Shown here piece after piece: positions 1 to 6,025 of a stretch of 8,527 nucleotides of DNA. The translations under genes were made by a program, and so were the position numbers. The DNA lies in contig MVJJ01000087.1 in NCBI GenBank assembly GCA_003266145.1, forward strand, positions 1-8,527, written 5' to 3'. The notes under the pieces were generated by a model. It saw only the letters and a list, made by a program, of their open reading frames with translations. It was not told the DNA's origin and did no database searches. Every line of letters begins with the position of its first letter. The first letter of the stretch is position 1. The stretch comes from Methanosphaera sp. SHI613. GTDB taxonomy: Archaea > Methanobacteriota > Methanobacteria > Methanobacteriales > Methanobacteriaceae.

Positions 1-1064
1 ATTTTGACTGTTCCTGATACTAATCCAGGACTTGCACCTAATCCTCTTGTTAGGATTACTCTTTCTTCATCATCTGATGATTCTTCAACTTCAACTATAT
101 TGTCTAGTGTTGTTATAGGTCTTGCTTGTAACATGTACACTTTACCATTTTCAATACCCCATTCGGTATCCATTGGAGCCTGATAATGTTTCTGTATTCT
201 TCTACCTAATTGTGTTAGTTGTTTTAGGTCTTCTTCACTAAGTACTCTTTCATCACGTTTTTCTTCTGGTACATCTATCTGTACTGTCTTACCTGTTTCA
301 GGGTCTTTAGTGAACATGGTTTTCTTTGTGTTTATACGATAGGATTTTACTTCATCGTTGACTTTATCATATCTGCAGGTATCCGGTGTTACTGTACCGG
401 AAACAACTCCTTCTCCAAGTCCCCATGCTCCTTCTATGAGCATTTCTTCAGCGCCTGTTGAAGGGTCTACTGTAAACATTACTCCTGCTTTTTCAGAGTT
501 AACCATTTGTTGTACAACTACAGCTATTAGAACTTGTGAATGATCGAAGTCATTTTCTGCTCTGTAGAATATAGCTCTTGCTTCGAATAATGATGCCCAA
601 CATTTTCTTACGTTTTCAATTACATCATCAATTCCACTTATGTTAAGATAAGTATCCTGTTGACCTGCAAATGATGCATCAGGTAAATCTTCAGCTGTTG
701 CTGATGATCTGATAGCTACTACAACATCTTCTATATCCACATCTAAGCATAACTTGTTGTATGCTTCTATTATCATACGTTGTATGCCGTCTGGTATGGA
801 AGTTGTGATGATTAAGTCTTTTATTTGATCAGAGACTTTTTGTAACTCGTTGGTATTGTTTATGTCTAAACCGTTTAACATCTCATTGATTTTTTCATCA
901 ATGCCTGTTTTTGTAATGAATTCACGGTATGTTCCAGCTGTTACAACAAAACCAGGTGGTACTGGAATTCCAGCATTTGTTAATTCACCAAGGTTTGCAC
1001 CCTTACCACCTGCTATAGGTATATCATCTTTACCTAATTGTTTGAAAAATTCAACATAATTCAT
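1..1064 (-). CDS. ppsA: Phosphoenolpyruvate synthase, N-terminal part (3' end beyond window)
   Basis: PEP synthase converts pyruvate, ATP and water to PEP, AMP and phosphate. In an autotrophic or acetate-assimilating methanogen it feeds gluconeogenesis from pyruvate in the cytoplasm. I translated 354 codons from the ATG at 1064. The protein opens with the nucleotide-binding domain typical of PPDK/PEP synthase: GGKGANLGEL at residues 19-28, PVPPGFVVT at 34-42, VAIRSSATAEDLPDASFAGQ at 116-135, GLGEGVVSG at 215-223 and MLQARPIT at 311-318. GLGASPGLVSG (341-351) starts the swivelling phosphohistidine domain, so the window ends just before the catalytic histidine expected in the family. The full protein is usually about 750-800 residues, so more than half lies to the left. 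The start is set by an in-frame TAA six codons upstream and a purine-rich GAAGAG 9-14 nt before the ATG; a GTG three codons earlier is less likely. It has its own promoter and is separated from rpl10e. Confidence 0.96.
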   Translation of the reverse strand, partial: MNYVEFFKQLGKDDIPIAGGKGANLGELTNAGIPVPPGFVVTAGTYREFITKTGIDEKINEMLNGLDINNTNELQKVSDQIKDLIITTSIPDGIQRMIIEAYNKLCLDVDIEDVVVAIRSSATAEDLPDASFAGQQDTYLNISGIDDVIENVRKCWASLFEARAIFYRAENDFDHSQVLIAVVVQQMVNSEKAGVMFTVDPSTGAEEMLIEGAWGLGEGVVSGTVTPDTCRYDKVNDEVKSYRINTKKTMFTKDPETGKTVQIDVPEEKRDERVLSEEDLKQLTQLGRRIQKHYQAPMDTEWGIENGKVYMLQARPITTLDNIVEVEESSDDEERVILTRGLGASPGLVSGTVK

Positions 1065-1104
1065 TGATAACACTCTTCTTTAATTATTAACTTGCAATTA
1101 TTTT

Positions 1105-1115
1105 TAATATATAAG
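1105..1115 (-). promoter_or_regulatory. Archaeal TATA box of ppsA
   Basis: On the minus strand this reads CTTATATATTA, close to the methanogen box A consensus (TTTATATA). Its centre is about 46 nt upstream of the ppsA ATG. With the usual spacing of about 25 nt to the transcription start, this gives a leader of roughly 20 nt that just includes the ribosome binding site. The remaining DNA between ppsA and rpl10e (1116-1266) is AT-rich and shows only the rpl10e terminator runs. Confidence 0.6.
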
Positions 1116-1201
1116 TAGAAACATTTTAATAGAACTTTAATTATAATCTAACCCTTAATTACAAGGTACATCTAAATGAAAATGTTTTTGCTTTAGTTGA
1201 T

Positions 1202-1260
1202 AAAAAAATAATCGAAATAAATTCCACTATTTATTATATTATTTAAATCATCTAAAAAAA
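1202..1260 (-). terminator. Tandem oligo-T terminators after rpl10e
   Basis: On the minus strand a run of seven T (1254-1260) begins 6 nt after the rpl10e stop, and a second run of seven T (1202-1208) follows about 45 nt later. Archaeal RNA polymerase terminates at such oligo-T tracts without needing a hairpin. The arrangement suggests rpl10e ends here rather than reading into ppsA. Confidence 0.55.
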
Positions 1261-1266
1261 TGATAA

Positions 1267-1752
1267 TTAAAATTGAACTAAATCGTTACCTTTGTCTACT
1301 ACAATTTTGCATGTTACAGGTAATTTCATTCCAGCTCTGTTTAATGCTATTTTAGCACTTTCGAAATCTTTAACGTTTACGTATGCTGTGATGATTTTTT
1401 GATTTGCACGTACTAAAGCTTCTGAACTTACTGCTTTACCAAATGCTCCTCTCATACCGCTCTGTACCCTATCCGCACCTGCTCCGGTTGCCATAGGATT
1501 TTCTCTTACTATGTGGTGAGGGTATACTCTAATTTTTAATCTGTAACCTAATTTACCTGTTGTTCTTTGTAAATATCTGTTTGCAGCAATCCTAGCAGCT
1601 TCTAAAGAATTGTGTGATAAATGTGCATGATCTTTAACTGCTAATGTTACTTGTAATGGAAAATCTTCGGTTAAGTTTCCCATATCATATTGAACAATTT
1701 TGGATGCTGGTATCTTTCTAATATAATCTTTTCTTGTATATGGACGTACCAT
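1267..1752 (-). CDS. rpl10e: 50S ribosomal protein L10e (uL16 family)
   Basis: This is the archaeal/eukaryotic L10e protein, the uL16 equivalent, which sits in the large ribosomal subunit near the peptidyl transferase centre and the GTPase-associated region. The 161-residue protein matches the family's usual length. It has the expected N-terminus MVRPYTRKDYIRKIP, and further family segments HLSHNSLEAARIAANRYL (43-60), LKIRVYPHHIVRENPMATGA (72-91) and ADRVQSGMRGAFGKAV (93-108). The ATG is preceded by a strong Shine-Dalgarno AAGGAGGA (1761-1768) with 8 nt spacing, consistent with high expression. It is monocistronic in appearance: Pcc1 diverges on its upstream side and oligo-T terminators follow it. 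A weak TATA-like TATTATAT on the minus strand near 1823-1830 could be its promoter; this is only a guess. Confidence 0.98.
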   Translation of the reverse strand: MVRPYTRKDYIRKIPASKIVQYDMGNLTEDFPLQVTLAVKDHAHLSHNSLEAARIAANRYLQRTTGKLGYRLKIRVYPHHIVRENPMATGAGADRVQSGMRGAFGKAVSSEALVRANQKIITAYVNVKDFESAKIALNRAGMKLPVTCKIVVDKGNDLVQF

Positions 1753-2031
1753 TCTTGTTTTCCTCCTTATTTAAGCATTAAAATATTTTTATTTTAAAAA
1801 ATATTAAAAAAATTATCGTAAAAATATAATACAATAAATAGTATTTTCTTAAAAATATTACGAATTTAAATTACAATACATCATGTAATCTAATATAATA
1901 ATTTATGATATGTAATCGATATTATATAAAAATAGTGTTAATAAATTTCATGCAAAAATTAATACATGGATTATTTCAAATAAATGTTAAATCTATGTAA
2001 ATTCCAATTAAATGATTTATGTATCAATTAG
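1753..2031. other. AT-rich divergent intergenic region, rpl10e / pcc1
   Basis: This holds the rpl10e Shine-Dalgarno sequence (1761-1768) and presumably the promoters of both divergent genes. The DNA is almost pure A/T with many overlapping TATA-like strings, so I cannot choose the rpl10e promoter with confidence. Short inverted motifs such as TTACA...TGTAA (around 1871-1888) occur but are not convincing in this composition. No gene seen. Confidence 0.5.
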
Positions 2032-2040
2032 TATATTTAA
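2032..2040 (+). promoter_or_regulatory. Candidate TATA box of pcc1
   Basis: TATATTTAA lies 45-53 nt upstream of the ATG at 2085. A transcription start about 25 nt downstream would give a leader of about 20-25 nt. The same box would lie inside the coding region if translation began at the earlier ATG at 2019, so it also bears on the start choice. The surroundings are AT-rich, so a chance match is possible. Confidence 0.4.
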
Positions 2041-2084
2041 TTCATATTACATATACTAATACAACAAATGTCAAGGCAAATAAT

Positions 2085-2309
2085 ATGAATGTAAAAACAA
2101 AAATGGTATTTACCTATAAAACAGAAGAATTAGCTAAAATAGCTTATAATTCATTATATCCTGATAACGAAAATCACATTGAAAGCTATGTTAAAGACAA
2201 TCAGCTGACATGCATAATTGAAAATGAAAATATCGGCAGTGTTCTCAACACTATCGAAGATTTAATTCAATGTGAAAAGGTTATAGAAGTAACATCCGAA
2301 ATCATTTAA
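2085..2309 (+). CDS. pcc1: KEOPS complex subunit Pcc1
   Basis: Pcc1 is the small dimerising subunit of the KEOPS complex (with Kae1, Bud32 and Cgi121), which makes threonylcarbamoyl-adenosine at position 37 of ANN-decoding tRNAs. The 74-residue product starts MNVKTKMVFTYKTEELAKIA and contains the family hallmark SLYPDN (residues 22-27) followed by a beta-strand/helix pattern ending in LNTIEDLIQC and VIEVTSEI. This fits the short CTAG/Pcc1 fold of about 75-85 residues. The reading frame is open back to an ATG at 2019, which would add 22 residues; I prefer 2085 because the length then matches the family, the only clear TATA-like box lies between the two starts, and an AAGG sits 9-12 nt before this ATG. 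No other KEOPS gene is in the window. It diverges from rpl10e and converges on the FKBP gene. Confidence 0.8.
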   Translation: MNVKTKMVFTYKTEELAKIAYNSLYPDNENHIESYVKDNQLTCIIENENIGSVLNTIEDLIQCEKVIEVTSEII

Positions 2310-2311
2310 TT

Positions 2312-2318
2312 AAAAAAA
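2312..2318 (-). terminator. Oligo-T terminator after the FKBP gene
   Basis: On the minus strand this is a run of seven T about 48 nt after the FKBP stop codon, just 3' of the convergent pcc1 stop. It is a plausible archaeal terminator for the minus-strand pair. Confidence 0.45.
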
Positions 2319-2336
2319 GCATAGTTTAAGAATAGT

Positions 2337-2357
2337 CTTATTTGAAAAATAAATAAG
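2337..2357. terminator. Hairpin between convergent pcc1 and FKBP genes
   Basis: CTTATTT (2337-2343) and AAATAAG (2351-2357) form a perfect 7-bp inverted repeat with a 7-nt loop, centred in the 56-bp gap between the two converging genes. It could form in either transcript and help end or stabilise both 3' ends. The stem is mostly A-U, so it is weak. Confidence 0.4.
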
Positions 2358-2365
2358 TGATGAGA

Positions 2366-3130
2366 TTATTCATCATCTTCATTTAATACTTCAGGTACTT
2401 CTTCAGTTTCATCTGCTTCAGGTGTTACTACTTCCTGATATTCATCTATGAATTGAACCTTGTTTACGGAGTCAATGTTTTCATATGCAACTCTTGAAAC
2501 TTGGAATTTTGCTAAAGTAACTTCTTGAACGGTTCTTTGTTCAAATCCTGCTAATTTGTCAAGTGTAATTTTAGCTACACCATCTTCTATTACAACATCT
2601 GTTTTTTCTAAGTTTATGTTAGGGTTTCCGTAGTATACGTCGATTAATCCTTTAATTTTTTCCACGTCATCTTCGATTTTTTCTTCTACGACAACTTCAT
2701 AAATGATGTCTTTTCCTGCTAATGCATGGTTGAAGTCTACTCTTACTCTTCCACCATCTACGGTTCTTACTACTCCCTGTTGACCGTCTAAACTTAATGG
2801 CATACCTGGAACTGGTCTGATGTTTTGTTGTTTGAATTCCTTCATTGGAATTAGTTTGATTAAACTTTGATCTTTTTTACCGAATGCATCTTCACATGGA
2901 ATTTCTATGGTTTTTTCTTCTCCTACTTCTAAACCAACTAATTGATCTTGTAGAGCGGATAATACTTGATCTGCACCGACTGATAAAACTATTGGGTGGT
3001 AATCTTTACCTTCTACTTTAATACCTGCTTCTTCAGCTACTTCTTCATATGTGGTATCGAATACTTCGTTACTGCTTTTTACTCTTCCTGTGTAGTTTAA
3101 TCTTATAAAATCATTTTCTTCTATTGGCAT
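2366..3130 (-). CDS. FKBP-type peptidyl-prolyl isomerase, long SlyD-like form
   Basis: A cytoplasmic prolyl cis-trans isomerase/chaperone of the archaeal FKBP26 kind. The 254-residue protein begins with an FKBP half (DFIRLNYTGRV, residues 7-17). Next comes the insert-in-flap chaperone segment of SlyD proteins, recognisable by CEDAFGKKDQSLIKLI (79-94), PVPGMPLSLDGQQGVVRTV (106-124) and VDFNHALAGK (131-140), before the FKBP strand IIYEVVVEE returns. Residues about 155-230 form the extra C-terminal domain of the long archaeal form, and the tail (about 237-254) is strongly acidic. There is no signal peptide. The ATG overlaps the last 10 bp of the upstream nucleotidyltransferase gene; an AGGAGAT (3142-3148) lies 11 nt before it, a slightly long spacing, so translational coupling is likely. 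Confidence 0.95.
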   Translation of the reverse strand: MPIEENDFIRLNYTGRVKSSNEVFDTTYEEVAEEAGIKVEGKDYHPIVLSVGADQVLSALQDQLVGLEVGEEKTIEIPCEDAFGKKDQSLIKLIPMKEFKQQNIRPVPGMPLSLDGQQGVVRTVDGGRVRVDFNHALAGKDIIYEVVVEEKIEDDVEKIKGLIDVYYGNPNINLEKTDVVIEDGVAKITLDKLAGFEQRTVQEVTLAKFQVSRVAYENIDSVNKVQFIDEYQEVVTPEADETEEVPEVLNEDDE

Positions 3131-4236
3131 ATTATCTTATTATCTCCTATTGAATTATTATTTAAATTATTTTTAAATTTACTAAGAGTTTCTTCATTTT
3201 TATATCCTAATACTCTAATTTTTTGAGGATAGTTATTTATATATTTATGTATTTCATCCTTTAAAATACCTGTTTCCAATACACTCAATATTCTTTGTTT
3301 ACGATGAGTGCTGAATCCTTGTGATATATTGTCCAATATACTTGAAATGTCCTCAAACGGCCTGTTATTGACAATATTTTCAACCGTCTTGTCATCCATT
3401 AATGTTAAGGAAGATAATTGCTCTTCATCAAATGAATTGACATTCTCCAGCAATATCTTTTCTGCCCTGTATTCATGTAATGGCGCTTTGGATTGGGAAA
3501 TAGCATCCTTTAAAGTATTTATAGTATATTCCGGCAGCATGTCACCAAGATTATCAAAATCATTGTTTGAGATTTTTTCTCTGATTAGACTACCGCTAAC
3601 ATTTTCTAAACGTGGAATAAAAATGAATTTATTCTTGTAATTAAAATTAAGTTTAGTTAATGACTTAGCTAATGAAACGATAACATAGTCATCATTACTT
3701 AGCTTTCCATTAAGCAACACCTTCTTATCTTCCATTGAAATAATTTTGTATGGTTTAGGTGCTACAGGCTTACCATTATTTATGTAGTTCAATATATTTT
3801 TAAATTTCGCATCCTGACTAATGTATCCTCGTGGAATGTAGTCGGCATTTAATGTTTTAAAAAGCAATGACAAACATAGAGAATACTGTCCTGAACCCAT
3901 CACTCCCATAGGGGGACCTTCGATAGCGATATCTGCACCAACACCGATTGCCAATTTAGCCCTATTGTAACGATCCAATATATATGGTAATCCTCTACCA
4001 TTACGTTCAAACAGTCCCGGTATAATAGCTACAAATAAGCCTTCAGGATGTAGACGTTTTGCCTCTTGCATACAATATAAATGACCGTTATGTAAAGGAG
4101 AATACTCCGTGAAATCAGCGATTACTGGGATGACATTTTTGTTATCATCAACCTCAATCTTATCCATCTTCAAGTCTTTATAAAATTGTTTTTTATCTTC
4201 AAGTAAAATCTCTTCAACATATTTTTCAATTGACAT
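3121..4236 (-). CDS. HxGH nucleotidyltransferase related to TmcAL (tRNA-Met cytidine acetate ligase family)
   Basis: This 371-residue protein has a nucleotidyltransferase core opening with DFTEYSPLHNGHLYCMQEAK (41-60), where H49-N-G-H52 is the ATP-binding HxGH motif. It also has a later VSGSLIRE (213-220) that matches the SxxxIR loop of the superfamily. The helical C-terminal part ends with THRKQRILSVLETGIL (310-325) and IRVLGYKNE (340-348), which resemble the end of bacterial TmcAL/YlbM. Known TmcAL activates acetate with ATP to make N4-acetylcytidine at the wobble base of elongator tRNA-Met; whether this archaeal relative does so is inference. About 40 residues precede the core strand, longer than in the bacterial enzyme as I remember it; a second Met at 24 is an alternative start but lacks a ribosome binding site. 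It is first of a two-gene unit with the FKBP gene and diverges from pyrC. Confidence 0.75.
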   Translation of the reverse strand: MSIEKYVEEILLEDKKQFYKDLKMDKIEVDDNKNVIPVIADFTEYSPLHNGHLYCMQEAKRLHPEGLFVAIIPGLFERNGRGLPYILDRYNRAKLAIGVGADIAIEGPPMGVMGSGQYSLCLSLLFKTLNADYIPRGYISQDAKFKNILNYINNGKPVAPKPYKIISMEDKKVLLNGKLSNDDYVIVSLAKSLTKLNFNYKNKFIFIPRLENVSGSLIREKISNNDFDNLGDMLPEYTINTLKDAISQSKAPLHEYRAEKILLENVNSFDEEQLSSLTLMDDKTVENIVNNRPFEDISSILDNISQGFSTHRKQRILSVLETGILKDEIHKYINNYPQKIRVLGYKNEETLSKFKNNLNNNSIGDNKIICQ

Positions 4237-4267
4237 TTGAATACACTTAACCCTGAACTATCTAATT

Positions 4268-4279
4268 AAACATATGTTT
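4268..4279. promoter_or_regulatory. Perfect 12-bp palindrome in the divergent pyrC promoter region
   Basis: AAACATATGTTT is its own reverse complement. It sits in the 88-bp gap between the divergent TmcAL-like gene (start 4236) and pyrC (start 4325), where both promoters must lie. A dimeric regulator could bind here, but chance is possible in such AT-rich DNA. I could not fix a TATA box for either gene. Confidence 0.3.
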
Positions 4280-4314
4280 CAAATACTATTAATAACTAAA
4301 TTAAAAAATAGAGT

Positions 4315-4320
4315 AGGTGG
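4315..4320 (+). promoter_or_regulatory. Ribosome binding site that decides the pyrC start
   Basis: AGGTGG lies 4 nt before the ATG at 4325 and is complementary to the archaeal 16S rRNA 3' end. The frame is open back to an ATG at 4274, but that codon has no such site and lies inside the likely promoter region, so 4325 is the start. Confidence 0.8.
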
Positions 4321-4324
4321 AAGC

Positions 4325-5614
4325 ATGAACAATTTAATACTTAAAAACTGTAAATTTTCCGATAAACAAATAAAGAACATAATAATAGAAGATGGAAAAA
4401 TAAAGAGGATAACAAAAACCTTGAATAAATCCGACTTAAACAGTGATAGCATAATAGATATAAAGGAAAATATAGTCATTCCCGGATTAATAGATCCCCA
4501 CGTTCACTTCAGAGATCCGGGACTGACATATAAGGAGGACTGGTCTACCGGAAGTATGGCTGCAGTTCATGGAGGATACACCACCGTGATAGATATGCCA
4601 AATACAAGTCCACAGACAGATACGTTGAAAAACTTCAAAGAAAAAAAGGATATTGCACTTAAGAAATCCTACTGTGACTTCGCATTGCAGGCAGGAGTAA
4701 AATCCAAAAAGGATGTTGATGAGATATTAACTGAAAATCCGGCATCATTCAAGATATTCATGGATTTATACAGCGATGACCAGCTGGATGAGATGTTCGG
4801 TTACATAGAAAATACCGGGAAACTTCTATGCTTGCATTGTGAAGATCAAAGATTGGTCAAATACTATACAGAAAAGCTCAAGAAAAATCCTGATAACGAC
4901 TCAGATACCAAGGCATACAGTCAGGCAAGATCTGAGATTGCAGAGCTGGTATCAGTTCATAAGGCAATAAGTTATGCAAAAAAGTACAATCTGCAACTGC
5001 ATTTATGCCATATAAGCAGTAATCAAACACTCAAATATGTGGATGCATACAAAGAGAACCTGAAGCTTAGCATAGAAGCAACACCACATCACATCTTCCT
5101 GGACAACTCAATATATGATACATATGGCTCAAAGGCAAAAACAAATCCTCCTCTTAGAAACAAAAAATATGCTTTAAGCGTGGCTGACTTATGCAGATTT
5201 GACAGTATAGGAACCGATCATGCACCACATACACTGGAGGAAAAAAGTAAAGATACATGGTCATCGGCTGCAGGAATACCGGGACTTGAAGTAACCATGA
5301 AACTACTATTGACACAGGTAAACAAAAACAATCTATCCTTGGATGAAATCATCAGATTAACCAGCACTAACCCTGCAAGAATATTTAAGATAGAAAACAA
5401 GGGTAAACTTGAAGAGGACTATGATGCTGATATCTGCGTAATAGACCTGAACAAGAAAGGAAAAGTAGACGTGGATGAATTCTATACGCGGGCAAAATAC
5501 ACACCATTTGAAGGTATGGAATACTTTGGAGATTCAATCATGACCATCAACAGGGGAGAAATAGTCTGTGAAGATGATGAAGTAATCAAGCATGACGTAA
5601 AATATGTATATTAA
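4325..5614 (+). CDS. pyrC: Dihydroorotase
   Basis: Dihydroorotase cyclises N-carbamoyl-aspartate to dihydroorotate, the third step of de novo pyrimidine synthesis, in the cytoplasm. The 429-residue protein is an amidohydrolase TIM barrel of normal family length. Metal and substrate residues are visible: H59/H61/R63 in DPHVHFRDPG (57-66), K143 in SFKIFMD at the position of the metal-bridging lysine, H171 in LHCED, H226 and H229 in LHLCHIS, and D298 in GTDHAPH (296-302). MPNTSP (91-96) and NPPLR (274-278) are further family motifs. A typical C-terminal beta-sandwich portion follows (DADICVIDL, 367-375). The start at 4325 is chosen for its ribosome binding site. It is single, divergent from the TmcAL-like gene and convergent with mrtA; no other pyrimidine gene is in the window. 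Confidence 0.96.
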   Translation: MNNLILKNCKFSDKQIKNIIIEDGKIKRITKTLNKSDLNSDSIIDIKENIVIPGLIDPHVHFRDPGLTYKEDWSTGSMAAVHGGYTTVIDMPNTSPQTDTLKNFKEKKDIALKKSYCDFALQAGVKSKKDVDEILTENPASFKIFMDLYSDDQLDEMFGYIENTGKLLCLHCEDQRLVKYYTEKLKKNPDNDSDTKAYSQARSEIAELVSVHKAISYAKKYNLQLHLCHISSNQTLKYVDAYKENLKLSIEATPHHIFLDNSIYDTYGSKAKTNPPLRNKKYALSVADLCRFDSIGTDHAPHTLEEKSKDTWSSAAGIPGLEVTMKLLLTQVNKNNLSLDEIIRLTSTNPARIFKIENKGKLEEDYDADICVIDLNKKGKVDVDEFYTRAKYTPFEGMEYFGDSIMTINRGEIVCEDDEVIKHDVKYVY

Positions 5615-5628
5615 ACTAATCCCCATTC

Positions 5629-5636
5629 TTTTTTTT
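5629..5636 (+). terminator. Oligo-T terminator of pyrC
   Basis: Eight T in a row begin 15 nt after the pyrC stop codon, following CCCCATTC. It is a typical hairpin-free archaeal terminator. Confidence 0.65.
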
Positions 5637-5830
5637 GTATAAATAATAAATTGAATCATATCAACATAATAAATTAAAATATAGAGTCATTAGTTTTTAA
5701 GTTGAAAATGAGAAATTGACTGAAAAAATAGATTCTGAAAATAAAAATTTTAAAAAATAGAGAAATAATATGAAGGAATATAATGACTCCCAAGTAGCAT
5801 TATAATCCCTTAATTTATTCCCAGTAAAAG

Positions 5831-5838
5831 TATATAAT
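5831..5838 (+). promoter_or_regulatory. TATA-like box facing the stem-loop from the left
   Basis: TATATAAT preceded by AAAAG resembles a methanogen promoter and would place a plus-strand start near 5857-5862, at the GCAGAC arm of the stem-loop core. Because the same bases also form the outer arm of the stem, the match may be incidental. Confidence 0.3.
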
Positions 5839-5925
5839 AGCTTTATTATGGGTGATGCAGACCGTACCTAGTTTACCCCAGTAATACTGGTCGTGTCTTG
5901 CCCACATTCATTAATAAACTATTAT
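5834..5925. ncRNA. Candidate structured RNA: long bulged stem-loop, strand unresolved
   Basis: I folded this by eye. Plus-strand pairs: 5834-5840 (ATAATAG) with 5919-5925, then, after a bulged C5841, 5842-5848 (TTTATTA) with 5912-5918. After a 7-nt bulge on the 3' side, 5849-5853 (TGGGT) pairs with 5900-5904; after an asymmetric internal loop (GATGC opposite T), 5859-5862 (AGAC) pairs with 5895-5898. The apical region contains CCAGT-AAT-ACTGG (5878-5890), a perfect 5-bp hairpin. GGGT at 5850-5853 can alternatively pair with ACCC (5875-5878) or ACCT (5866-5869), so a pseudoknot is possible. The minus strand folds equally well. It is not a tRNA (no T-loop motif) and I do not recognise it as any known archaeal RNA family. 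Confidence 0.4.
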
Positions 5926-5986
5926 TGAATATATTACTATACTTAAGTTTACTTGGAAACTCTATAATGATATATGTATATCCTTA

Positions 5987-5994
5987 TATATAAA
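5987..5994 (-). promoter_or_regulatory. Consensus-like TATA box facing the stem-loop from the right
   Basis: On the minus strand this reads TTTATATA, an exact match to the archaeal box A core. It is downstream of mrtA, so it cannot serve that gene. It would start a minus-strand transcript near 5965 that reads through the stem-loop and ends around the CTTTT at about 5826-5830. It lies in an AT-rich setting, so confidence is limited. Confidence 0.35.
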
Positions 5995-6025
5995 TATTCC
6001 TTCATATCTCCTTAATCGAAAATGC

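Larger units (their letters stand above)
5768..6007. repeat. 240-bp segment bounded by a perfect 14-bp inverted repeat
   Basis: ATATGAAGGAATAT at 5768-5781 recurs as its exact reverse complement at 5994-6007. The repeat contains several G/C positions, so it is not only AT noise. Further short complements lie inside: CCAAGTA (5790-5796) with TACTTGG (5950-5956), and the stem-loop arms at 5834-5925. I see no direct target-site duplication just outside the repeat ends and no transposase, so calling it a miniature mobile element is only one option. The ends could instead form the base of a long structured transcript. Confidence 0.5.
5615..6025. other. Non-coding stretch between convergent pyrC and mrtA
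   Basis: No protein gene of convincing length is present on either strand. The left part (5637-5767) is plain AT-rich DNA. The right part (5768-6007) is bounded by a 14-bp inverted repeat and contains a less AT-rich core (about 5850-5905) that folds into a bulged stem-loop; these are listed separately. No clear oligo-T terminator follows mrtA, so mrt transcripts may run into this region antisense or sense to the stem-loop. Confidence 0.7.

Noticed and set aside
850..1059. Plus-strand open frames opposite ppsA (also 358-543)
   Set aside because: Antisense to conserved ppsA codons and with no recognisable product.
5705..5760. Open stretch encoding a charged, coiled-coil-like fragment (ENEKLTEKIDSENKNFKK) on the plus strand
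   Set aside because: A stop lies two codons upstream, there is no start codon or ribosome binding site, and lysine/glutamate/asparagine-rich translations are common in AT-rich non-coding DNA. A gene remnant cannot be excluded but is unsupported.
5683..5789. Perfect 9-bp inverted repeat GAGTCATTA (5683-5691) and TAATGACTC (5781-5789)
   Set aside because: Short, separated by 89 bp and overlapping the stronger 14-bp repeat by one base; plausible by chance, so not listed as a feature.
5848..5906. Possible tRNA, H/ACA or C/D guide RNA, or fluoride-riboswitch-like fold in the core
   Set aside because: No T-loop or anticodon arm pattern for tRNA. TGATG resembles a C box but there is no D box, and ACA after the lower stem lacks a kink-turn at the apex. 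The topology recalls a small pseudoknotted riboswitch but the conserved bases of the fluoride class are absent.
5946..5961. Hairpin AGTTT-ACTTGG-AAACT as an mrtA terminator
   Set aside because: Only 5 bp, about 65 nt after the stop, and no T-tract follows on the minus strand.
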